Of a stretch of DNA of 64,000 nucleotides, positions 55,893 to 64,000 are shown one piece after another; the first letter of the stretch is position 1, and each line of letters starts with the position of its first letter. The notes under the pieces are model-generated. The model worked only from the letters and a program-made list of their open reading frames with translations. It did no database searches and had not been told where the DNA came from. This DNA is from Rhipicephalus microplus (Eukaryota; Arthropoda; Arachnida; Ixodida; Ixodidae): positions 2,343,821 to 2,407,820 of the forward strand of contig NC_134710.1 in assembly GCF_043290135.1 (NCBI RefSeq). Reading direction: 5' to 3'. The translations under genes were made by a program, and so were the position numbers.

Positions 55893-58620
55893 TTAAGCAA
55901 TATTTTGTCAACCCTAAATACAGCATATATAATGGTTGCCGGTGATTTTAACCTACCTGATGTTGCATGGTCCTCATTCAAACCGATAACTCACACTGAG
56001 TCCCTGCTACATAGAGCTATTCAAGAAATCGTGAATTCCCATCAGTTATACCAGCTTGTGACAGCCCCCACGAGGGTGTGCAGTACTAGTGCAAACGTAT
56101 TAGACCTGTTTTTTTGCAATGATCAAACGCTTGCTTCCTCTGTTGTTACAGTACCAGGTATTAGTGATCACGAAGTTGTCCTTGTTAAAATGTGCTTAGC
56201 TGTAGCTCAACAACGAGCTTCGGGGCCCAGAAAGGTGTTTTTATATGAAAAAGGAGACTACGCTTCTATTTCAACAAAACTAGACGCTTATTTACCTGAG
56301 TTTCAAGAACTATGCTCGTGTTCTGACGTGAATGGCTTGTGGAATGAGCTGAAAACAAAACTGTTATCTCTAACTCAAACTTTTGTACCATAGCGAGTCG
56401 TATCAGCCAAACAACGAAATGATAAACCATGGCTAAATAAGGAACTCCGAGTGATCATAAACAAAAGAGATCGTCTCTATCGCAAATATTGTCACACGTC
56501 AGACCTTGAAACCTACAAACAGATGAAACTACTTGGTAAGAAGATAACCAAAAATCTGAGGAAAGCAGAGAGAGCATACTTGAGTGATCCGAGTATTAAG
56601 GCGAAAACTAACCCGAAACTCGTCTGATTGATATGTGGGGTTTAACGTCCCAAAACCACCATTTGATTATGAGAGACGCCGTAGTGGAGGGCTCCGGAAA
56701 TTTTGACCACCTGGGGTTCTTTAACGTGCACCCAAATCTGAGTACACGGGCCTACAACATTTCCGCCTCCATCGGAAATGCAGCCGCCGCAGCCGGGATT
56801 CGAACCCGCGACCTGCAGGTCAGCAGCCGAGTACCATAGCCACTAGACCACCGTGGCGGGGCCCGAAACTCGTCTGGAAATACGTTAAAAGAAAGACAAA
56901 GGTTCCTGGTGGTATTCCTGATATAAACGATGGTACTAAATACTTATCGGACAGTACAGGTAAAGCTGAATGCTTTAACCGGTACTTTCAGTCTGTGTTT
57001 TTGGTTCCGTCAGCGGTTGAAACTACAATGTGCAACACAGTAACGTTATCGGAAATGGCGGAGTTTGAAAGTTCAGAACAAGGTGTTGCATCTCTTTTAA
57101 AAAACCTTAGTACAAACTCGGCATCAGGGCCAGATCAAATCTCAAACTTCATTTTAAAGAACTGTGCCCTTTCAATAAACCCATTTCTTACAGCTGTGTT
57201 CAGAAATTCTTTATCGCAGGGTGCATTACCTGATGACTGGAAACGAGCAAATGTAATTCCTATTTTCAAAAGTGGTGACAAGTCAAGTACTTGCAACTAT
57301 CGGCCCATTTCGTTAACGTGTGTGTCCTGTAAGACACTTGAGCGTATTATACACTCGAACTTGGCAAAGCATCTTCAGACTAACAATTTTTTCTGTCCAA
57401 CACAGCACGGTTTCCGGAAAGGGTTTTCCTGCGATACGCAACTCGTAGAATTTACACATGACATCGCCACAACGTTAAATTTCGGTAGCCAAATTAATTG
57501 CATTTTTTTAGACTTTAGCAAGGCTTTTGACACTGTTACCCACTCGCTCCTTTTACTGAAATTATCGTGTCTCAATATATCTGCTAACACACTGGCATGG
57601 CTATAGGCTTATCTCTCATGCAGAAAACGATGCACCATTATCGATAGCGCGTCGTCGTCACATGTAGATGTCATTTCAGGAGTGCCACAAGGCTCCGTCC
57701 TGGGGCCGCTTCTCTTTTTGATTTATATCAATGATCTTGCTGAATGCGTGGACAGTCAAGTCAGGTGGTACGCATATGACTGCTGCATATATCGTGAAAT
57801 TAAGTGCACTCAAGATTCCGAACAATTGCAGAAAGACCTTAACTCAGTAATAGCATGGCGCAGTACGTGGAAAATGCAGCTTAACGTGTCAAAGTGCTGT
57901 GTCATTAGGTTTACCAAGAAAAAGCAGCCTTTTATCACAAATTACTTCATGAAAAGGATACCATTATCTATGGTAAATGAATACAAGTATCTTGGCGTTG
58001 TCATCAACAGCACACTATCGTGGAATGATCATGTTCGCATGGTATCAGTTAAAGCCAGTCGCGAGCTGAACTTCCTAGGTCGCAATTTCAGAACCGCCCC
58101 CTCTGTTCTTAAACAAGTTCTTTACGTGTCAAATGTACGCCCGATTTTAGAATATGCTTGCACTGCCTGGGACCCGGCCGCAAAGTTAAATATTGATGCA
58201 TTGGAGCGTATTCAGAAATGGGCCGCCCGATTTGTGACGGGTGATTACGACTTCACCAGAAGGTCTAGCGAAATTGTTAGTTCACTTGGTTGGCCGTTAC
58301 TCTCCTCAAAACGTAAATATATCAGGCTGTGTCTTTTCTACAACCTAATAAACTACAAAACTGGGATCAATAAAAACAAATACATCAGACCACCAACATA
58401 CATCTCATCACGACGGGACCATCCTTTGAAAGTGTGTGAATATATGTGCCGAACATCAACGTATGCAAATACTTTTTTTTCCTAAAACTATTCACGAATT
58501 CAGCTTCTTTGGATACAATGTAACATCTTTAGTAGTAAGTAATACATTCGGAGGTCCCATAGTTTCAGGAACTGACGGGGGGACCTCCTAATACTAGAAC
58601 ATGTGTAAGTTGAATAACGT
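55893..58620 (+). pseudogene. CR1-like LINE ORF2, 5'-truncated, interrupted by a SINE
   Basis: Begins inside the endonuclease (IMVAGDFNLPDVAW, QLVTAPTRVCS, GISDHEVVLV). It continues with the linker (KPWLNKELRVIINKRDRLYR), then NPKLVWKYVKR interrupted by the SINE, then RT: SASGPDQISNFILK, CNYRPISLTCVSCKTLE, QHGFRKGFSCDTQL, CIFLDFSKAFDTVTH and SGVPQGSVLGPLLFLIYIND. The active site reads YAYD in place of YADD (Asp to Tyr at 57775-57777). It ends with WDPAAKLNIDALERIQKWAA and a short 3' UTR. Stops: TAG at 56391-56393 and TAG at 57604-57606. Frames before and after the SINE differ by exactly the inserted 250 bp. Confidence 0.87.
56627..56861 (-). mobile_element. tRNA-derived SINE, full length, 15-bp target duplication
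   Basis: Same family as 9011, minus strand (head at the right: CCGCCACGGTGGTCTAGTGG; tail GGGTTTAACGTCCC at the left as seen on the plus strand). CCCGAAACTCGTCTG is present at 56612-56626 and 56862-56876. It sits in the linker of a CR1-like ORF2. Confidence 0.95.
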
Positions 58621-58969
58621 GGGCAGCAAGAAAAAAGCATGCTCTGATAGCAAAAAAAAAAAAAAAAATACATGTATAAAATTTACAGGAAAGCTAAAGG
58701 AGCTACATAAGAAGAGTAAAAGCAAGAAAAAAGACAAAAAATAACAAAAAAACTGGCATGGTATTTAAGTCTATGACTGTAATATACGCTGGAAAAAAAA
58801 AAACACAGTTATAAGGGAAATCTTCATGACACAGGCGTCATGAATTCATCAAAACAAAGTGAACATAGTAAGTTTTAACACAATAGCAGCATATAAAATA
58901 GTGAATACCAAACGCTATAATAATTACGGCTTCAAAACAAAAGCAAGATTAATTCATATCGGTAATAAT

Positions 58970-59080
58970 AGCAAATAATCAGCGAATGATAGCAAATATT
59001 CAGCAAATGATAGCAAAATATTCAGCAAATGATAGCAAAATATTCAGCAAATGATAGCAAAATGTTCAGCGGTAATGGTA
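58970..59080. repeat. 22-bp minisatellite in the LINE 3' UTR
   Basis: ATAGCAAAATATTCAGCAAATG occurs about five times with minor changes, within the 3' UTR of the minus-strand LINE. An A-run of 22 follows at about 59128-59149. Confidence 0.9.
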
Positions 59081-59164
59081 GCAAATCAAGCATGCGCGAA
59101 AATAAAAGAAAGAAGAAATCGTATTAAAAAAAAAAAAAAAAAAAAAAAATGGCAGATCCCTGAG

Positions 59165-62056
59165 TTAGTGTGCCTGCCCACATAATTTGCCGAGACAGTA
59201 TTTTTTGTGAAGGCTTTGAAATGTATGTACAGAGGATGCTGATTTAATTTCGTATGGTAACGAATTCCAAATGGATATGCCTGAAAAAAGGGCTGTTAGT
59301 TTCGCGTAATTTGTTCGAGCGGCGGGAAGAAGTAGATTGTCGTTTGAAGAGAACCTCGTAATGTTAGTGTTGACAAAAAATTCATTTGAGTAAGCCGGAA
59401 TGGAGGTGCCACATCTCTTTAGCCGAAAAATAAATAGAGATAGTTTTTGTTTAAGTAGTTCTGAGAGTGGCAAAATATTTAGATTTTGGTATAGCGGTTT
59501 AGAGGGGGTAAAAACATTACTGAAGGTCATTAGTCGTATAGCTTGGTTTTGCAGGCGTTGAAGGGAATCGAGGTGACAAAAGTAAGTATTAGCCCAAGAT
59601 GATACACAGTAAGACAGATGGCTATGAATGAAAGAGTGATAAAGTGAACGAATAATGGGCCTTTCGAAATAATTACGTGATTTAATGATTACGTGTATGC
59701 CAAAAGAAACTTTATGCATTAGTGAATGAACATGAATATTATATTTTAGGTGCTCATCTAATATCACACCCAGAAACCTGGCGCTGTTAGTAACGGGTAT
59801 TTCATTGTCCCCCATCGTGAGCACCACGGGTGGCACTTTTGATAATGGAGAATGAAATATTACAAATGTAGTTTTAGTGGGGTTAATGTGCAGGCAGTTA
59901 CGACTGCACCAATCACTTACATTTTTTAAGTCAACATTTAGATTTTGTAACAGTACGGCGATGCTTTTATGAGATGAATATATGGTTGTATCGTCCGCAT
60001 ATAACAAGCAGTCAGTATGGCGAAGTGTTAGGGGCAAATCGTTGATGAAGAGTAGAAAAAGCAGCGGGCCTAGAATAGATCCTTGAGGCACTCCTGTATT
60101 AGTAACCTTGGGAGAGGAAACACTACCGTCGATTTGTACAACTTGCGACCTGTTTTTTAGGTAATTCTTAATAAGGCTCAAGGCTGGTCCTGTAATGCCG
60201 TAAGATGCGAGCTTGTGAAAAAGAATGGAATGATTAATAGTGTCAAAAGCTTTAGAAAGATCAACAAAGACTGCACCAAATAGTGAACCGTCATCAATGG
60301 CTAGTTTGATTTTGTCCGTGAAACTAATGAGCGCCAGTTCGGTTGAGAAACCTGGACGGAAACCAAACTGATGGGGAGAGAGCAAGTCGAATTTTTTGAA
60401 ATATGACATGAGGCGTTTGTACAAAATCTTTTCGATTACTTTACTAAAAAAAGGAAGAATGCAAATAGGACGGTAATTGTTAATGCATTCACGGTCACCT
60501 TTCTTGAAGACGGGAGTTATCTTGCCGTTTTTTAGGGAGGTTGGAAATGTGCCATCCTTGAACATTTTGTTGATGATGTTAGCAAGAACAGGTGAAACAC
60601 AGTCGATTATCAGCTTAACTCGTGAAGGGTGAATGGAGTCTAAACCCGCCCCGGTTGTTTTTAACGATGATATGACAGAGCGAACTTCAGCGCTAGAAGT
60701 AGGATATAAGTAAAAAGATTGCGGACAGCGCGATAAGTGGGAAAGTGATGGCCGGTGTTGATTGTTTTCAGTGTTGGCAAAATGGTCGTTAAAAGCATTG
60801 GCAATGTCAATTGGCTCAGTGAATGTGCTGGATGCAGTACTTATTTTCGTTAACCGTGCATGGGAATCGGTTTTGTTCAGAAACTTTTTAATTAGCTGCC
60901 AGTTTCGTTTAGTATCAGTTCCATTAAGCAATATGCGCGTTTGAAAATAGTCACGTTTAGCACGTTTCAAAATTGCACCAAGCGTATTCGAATATTTTTT
61001 ATAGCGAATTTGTAGCACTGTGTTAAATGGTTGGTCCTTAAGCTTCTTATGCATTTTATCTTTTTTTGAAATTGAGTGCAATAATCCGTTGGTGATCCAT
61101 GGGTTTCTTCGCTCTTTAAACCCCCTAGAAATAGGGACATGCGATGTGCTCTGTGTTATGCAGTTTGCTATTAGAGCAGAAAATGAGTCGTAGGCTTGCT
61201 CAGCAGATTCGTTTTGTGTGACATCAGTCCAGTCTAGTTGGTTAATCAAGGAAACAAATGTTTCTGTGTTAAACACCGCTTTCATGACTTGTTTATGATT
61301 TGTGGCACGGGGCAAGAGAGCGGATTCTATTCTGAGAAAAACAGGATAATGGTCACTAAACTGATAGTCTATTACAGCCGCAGAGGCGCTCGTTGTCAAA
61401 CTGGACAAAATGTGGTCAATCAGTGTATTCGTGCCTGATGGATCGCACCTAGTAGGAGCTGTGATTAACGATGAGAAGCCAAAACTTTGAAAAACGCGAA
61501 CATAATCCGAGCATGTATGACTGTAAAGGTCAAGTATGTTAATGTTAATGTCGCCGCATATGATGACGTTTTTGTTTTCAAAAACGAGAAGGTTTAGAAG
61601 GGATTCAAGTTGCGAGCAAAAATGAACAATAGATGAAGACGGAGAGCGGTAGATTGATGCAATGATGGTGTTTCTGCCGTTCAGTGAAAAAACCGTTTGG
61701 TCAAATTCAAGCCAGACCGATTCACAGTTTAGGTTAGTAAAAGAAAGATCGTGACGACGCCTATATGACAATGACGAATCAATAAAGACCGCAGAACCAC
61801 CACCACGGGCTGAATCGCGGTTGCAGTACTCAGAGGTATAGTTCGACATGCCATATAGATTACCATCGTTATTTGTTAACCATGTCTCAGAGAGGCATAT
61901 GACTGAAAACGTGTGATTGATTGCTGTCAGGAAGTGTATGAGGTCATTATGATGCTTTCTGAGGCTGCGGACATTGAAATGAATCAATGATAAAGCTGGG
62001 GGTTTATTCTTGAGAAATGTTTTAGTTTGCTGATAAGACAAAACAGAGGAATCCAT
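59165..62056 (-). CDS. Intact LINE ORF2: AP endonuclease plus reverse transcriptase, 963 residues
   Basis: One uninterrupted frame from ATG 62056. Endonuclease (residues 20-240): HFNVRSLRKH with Asn28, LSETW with Glu57, RGGGSAVF, IYRSPSS at 135-141, GDININ at 168-173 and FSDHYPV with Asp235/His236. Linker with conserved Trp-rich NPWIT at 318-322. RT (about 455-760): GAGLDSIHPS, NNYRPICILPFFSKVIEK, HQFGFRPGFSTELAL, VFVDLSKAFDTINH at about 597-609, GVPQGSILGPLLFLLFIND at 655-673 and YADD at 686-689. The C-terminus has the ISIWNSLPYEIKSA box. Length is normal for CR1/L2-group ORF2. The protein nicks DNA and primes reverse transcription there. All catalytic residues I can place are present, so it could be active in trans, although ORF1 of this copy is truncated. 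Confidence 0.93.
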   Translation of the reverse strand: MDSSVLSYQQTKTFLKNKPPALSLIHFNVRSLRKHHNDLIHFLTAINHTFSVICLSETWLTNNDGNLYGMSNYTSEYCNRDSARGGGSAVFIDSSLSYRRRHDLSFTNLNCESVWLEFDQTVFSLNGRNTIIASIYRSPSSSIVHFCSQLESLLNLLVFENKNVIICGDININILDLYSHTCSDYVRVFQSFGFSSLITAPTRCDPSGTNTLIDHILSSLTTSASAAVIDYQFSDHYPVFLRIESALLPRATNHKQVMKAVFNTETFVSLINQLDWTDVTQNESAEQAYDSFSALIANCITQSTSHVPISRGFKERRNPWITNGLLHSISKKDKMHKKLKDQPFNTVLQIRYKKYSNTLGAILKRAKRDYFQTRILLNGTDTKRNWQLIKKFLNKTDSHARLTKISTASSTFTEPIDIANAFNDHFANTENNQHRPSLSHLSRCPQSFYLYPTSSAEVRSVISSLKTTGAGLDSIHPSRVKLIIDCVSPVLANIINKMFKDGTFPTSLKNGKITPVFKKGDRECINNYRPICILPFFSKVIEKILYKRLMSYFKKFDLLSPHQFGFRPGFSTELALISFTDKIKLAIDDGSLFGAVFVDLSKAFDTINHSILFHKLASYGITGPALSLIKNYLKNRSQVVQIDGSVSSPKVTNTGVPQGSILGPLLFLLFINDLPLTLRHTDCLLYADDTTIYSSHKSIAVLLQNLNVDLKNVSDWCSRNCLHINPTKTTFVIFHSPLSKVPPVVLTMGDNEIPVTNSARFLGVILDEHLKYNIHVHSLMHKVSFGIHVIIKSRNYFERPIIRSLYHSFIHSHLSYCVSSWANTYFCHLDSLQRLQNQAIRLMTFSNVFTPSKPLYQNLNILPLSELLKQKLSLFIFRLKRCGTSIPAYSNEFFVNTNITRFSSNDNLLLPAARTNYAKLTALFSGISIWNSLPYEIKSASSVHTFQSLHKKYCLGKLCGQAH

Positions 62057-62086
62057 GGTTGTTCCAGATATCTTAGAGGCAACTAT

Positions 62087-62326
62087 CTACTGAAAGACAG
62101 ATAGATGGCCTGCTTCACGTATACGAAAGACGCGGCTGTCATCACTTTTTCTGGCCTTTATTACGCAGGAATCTGTCCATAGATGCTTCCAATTTTTCGC
62201 CTTTTTTAGTTCCAAAGCCTGAGCAAACAATCTCTTGTTTTCTGGGGTTAGGTGATCGTTAACAAACATCGGTCTTCCAAAAAAACATTGGGACCGCCCC
62301 TTCCACAGCGTTTCCTTCCCTTTCAA
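62087..62326 (-). pseudogene. LINE ORF1, C-terminal remnant
   Basis: 79 codons ending 30 bp before ORF2: RPMFVNDHLTPENKRLFAQA, KNWKHLWTDSCVIKARKS and VFRIREAGHLSVF. This is the C-terminal domain seen in ORF1 proteins of CR1/L2-type LINEs (VN-HLT---KRL-A-A). The rest of ORF1 is missing. Confidence 0.65.
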
Positions 62327-62339
62327 AGGAGTATGGGGT

Positions 62340-62519
62340 CACATAACGATATTGTATGCTGTGATTTAGGTGTTTTTGATTTGTCTTTATTTCTTGAGTG
62401 CCGTGCAATTAAACTTGTCCCCACTGATTTAAATGTACTTTGAATTTTAAACCCCCCTACAACAATGCCTCCAGAGGGCGCTGTAGGTATATGTGTAAAT
62501 ATGATTAAAAATAAATAAA
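62340..62519 (+). mobile_element. LINE 3'-end fragment, plus strand
   Basis: Ends CCCCCCTACAACAATGCC, GGGCGCTGTAGGTATATG and TTAAAAATAAATAAAC at 62519, a LINE 3' terminus with an A/T tail. The next base begins another LINE's RT frame. Confidence 0.5.
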
Positions 62520-63870
62520 CAACTACCGTCCTATAACAGTGACATCAGTGGTCTGCAGGCTGGCGATGCAGATTATAAGGAAAGACTGCAGGCAAGGATA
62601 GAAGATGAGGGGGTGCTGGGAGAACTGCAGAATGGGTTTCGGAAACACAGGAGGTTGGAAGACAATCTGTTCTCACTGAGGCCGTGCTTCGAAATAACAG
62701 AAAAGGAACACAGGATCCTGTGGCTAGCATTTTTAGATGTCAAGGGAGCGTACGATAGCGTGGTTCAAGTGGAATTGTGGGGCATACTGGACACACTAGG
62801 CGTGGAACATGTAGTCCCTAATCTTTTAAAGGATATCTACAAAGGTAACAAGGTAGTTATAAAGTGGGAAAAACAGGTATCCAAGCCTGCAGAGGTAAAA
62901 CGGGGGCTTAGGCAGGGGTGTCCCCTGACACCCTTATTATTCATGATGTACCTACAAGGATTAGAGGCCAAATTAGAGGGAAGTGGACTGGGCTTCAGCC
63001 TCTCTTTAGTCAAACAAGGAAAACTCATTGAACAGGCACTACTAGCATTGATGTAGGCAGATGATATAGTGCTAATGGCCGACAACAAGGAAGATTTGCA
63101 GAGATTGATGGACATCTGCGGTAATGAGGGAGGTAGATAAGATTTCAGATTCAGCAAGGAAAAATCAGCAGTTATGATTTTCAATGACAACGATGGCAGT
63201 GAGCTTAGAATACAGGAGGCCACGCTAGAGATAACAGATGAATACAAATATCTGGGCGTATGGATAAGTACTGGGACCGAGTACCTAAGATAACACGAAA
63301 TATACGTGACGACTAAAGGTAACAGGAATGCAGCAGTGATGAAAAATAGGGCACTGTGGAATTTCAATAGGTATGATGTTGTGAGAGGAATATGGAAAGG
63401 GGTCATGGTTCCTGGGCTGACGTTCGGCAATGCGGTCTTGTGCATGAGATCAGAAGTTCAAGCAAGATTAGAAATTATGCAACGTGGAATAGGTAGGCTT
63501 GCTTTAGGAGCTCACGGGAATACACCAAATCAGGGAGTACAAGGTGATATGGGATGGACATCATTTGCGGGCAGGGTAGCTGGCAGCAAGATAAAATTTG
63601 AGAAGTGATCGAGATAAATGGGGGAGGAGCGTTGGGCTGGGAAGGTTTTCAGCTACTTGTACATGAAGAATGTCGATACAAAATGGAGGAAGCGAACCAG
63701 GAAATTGACTGGTAAATACTTAGAAAACAGCAGGTGGCCAAACCAAAAAGAACTATCGGTTAAGAAGACAGTGAAGGAAACGAAGACTGACATGTGGAGA
63801 CTTGACATGATTAAGGCGGCGGTCTCACTCCGGCGGCACGAACACATCGTTTTTGTCACTTTTCCAACTG
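62520..63870 (+). pseudogene. LINE reverse transcriptase of another clade, degenerate
   Basis: Reads NYRPITVTSVVCRLAMQI, then after a one-base shift LQARIEDEGVLGELQNGFRK, LAFLDVKGAYDSV, RGLRQGCPLTPLLFMMYLQG and ADDIVLMADN. The Tyr codon of YADD is TAG (about 63055). The later parts (NDNDGSELRIQEATLEITDE, YKYLGVWIS) are followed by a stop, ALWNFNRYDVVRGIWKG, and a C-terminal helix-rich region to about 63870. The RQGCPLTPLLF core and LDVKGAYDSV set it apart from the CR1- and I-like LINEs; it is closer to RTE- or R2/R4-type RTs, not resolved further. Several stops. It begins abruptly at 62520, right after another element's tail. Confidence 0.75.
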
Positions 63871-64000
63871 AGGTGGCGGCTGTTCGTCTTGTCTTATATA
63901 GTTGGTTTATGTGTCATTGAAAAGCCAAATTTTTGTACATTTTAAACATATCTATTAAAAATAAGTAAGCTTTTAGCATTTGGGTAGGGAGAGCCAAGAA

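Larger units (their letters stand above)
58640..62330 (-). mobile_element. CR1/L2-like LINE, 5'-truncated in ORF1, intact ORF2
   Basis: Minus strand: end of ORF1 (62326-62087), ORF2 (62056-59165), then a 3' UTR with a 22-nt T-run just after the stop, a 22-bp tandem repeat and an AT-rich end near 58640. The 5' break at about 62330 lies beside an opposite-strand LINE 3' end. Confidence 0.83.

Overview
This window reads as intergenic DNA from a repeat-rich arthropod genome, most likely a hard tick. That assignment is an inference: one tRNA-derived SINE family occurs five times and has the form familiar from ixodid genomes, alongside CR1/L2-like, I-like and L1/Tx1-like LINEs and degenerate Ty3/gypsy. 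I found no host protein gene, rRNA or free-standing tRNA gene that I can defend. Almost every coding-like stretch belongs to a transposable element, and many elements sit inside older ones.

Layout. 1-3.66 kb: the 5' part of a hAT DNA transposon, minus strand, with a transposase in at least four exons and AGTAAC-rich subterminal repeats at its terminus. 4.0-10.8 kb: a P-element-like transposase relic, plus strand (THAP domain, then RNase H-like core), split by a CR1/L2-like LINE (minus) and by a SINE with a 14-bp target duplication. That LINE has a 2A-like DIETNPGP motif near the N-terminus of ORF1, and ORF1 and ORF2 share a frame separated only by one UAG. 11-27.5 kb: SINEs, microsatellites and LINE fragments, including two inverted LINE 3' ends, a reverse transcriptase (RT) split by a 775-bp insert and a truncated gypsy leader.

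27.5-31.6 kb: an I-like LINE, plus strand (endonuclease, RT, RNase H), tail to tail with a second I-like LINE on the minus strand. The second LINE (31.6-34.67 and 41.24-43.0 kb) is one element cut in its endonuclease by a 6.57-kb insertion with matching terminal inverted repeats. Inside that insertion lies a tRNA-headed SINE. A nearly full-length L1/Tx1-like LINE (34,996-39,846) has entered that SINE's A box with a 14-bp target duplication. The nesting order can therefore be read directly: I-like LINE, then inverted-repeat element, then SINE, then L1/Tx1-like LINE.

44.1-49.3 kb: a complete but dead Ty3/gypsy element with two alignable 139-bp LTR segments. 49.3-55.9 kb: mostly unrecognised, with a tRNA-like SINE, a foldback repeat and minisatellites. 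55.9-58.6 kb: a CR1-like LINE interrupted by a SINE with a 15-bp target duplication; removing the SINE restores the frame. 59.2-62.1 kb: an uninterrupted 963-residue LINE ORF2 with all catalytic motifs, the only apparently intact polymerase here. 62.3-63.9 kb: the 3' end of one LINE and the RT of another.

Target-site duplications, inverted-repeat ends and exon phases were read directly from the bases. Clade names for LINEs are family-level judgements from motifs and would need a phylogeny.
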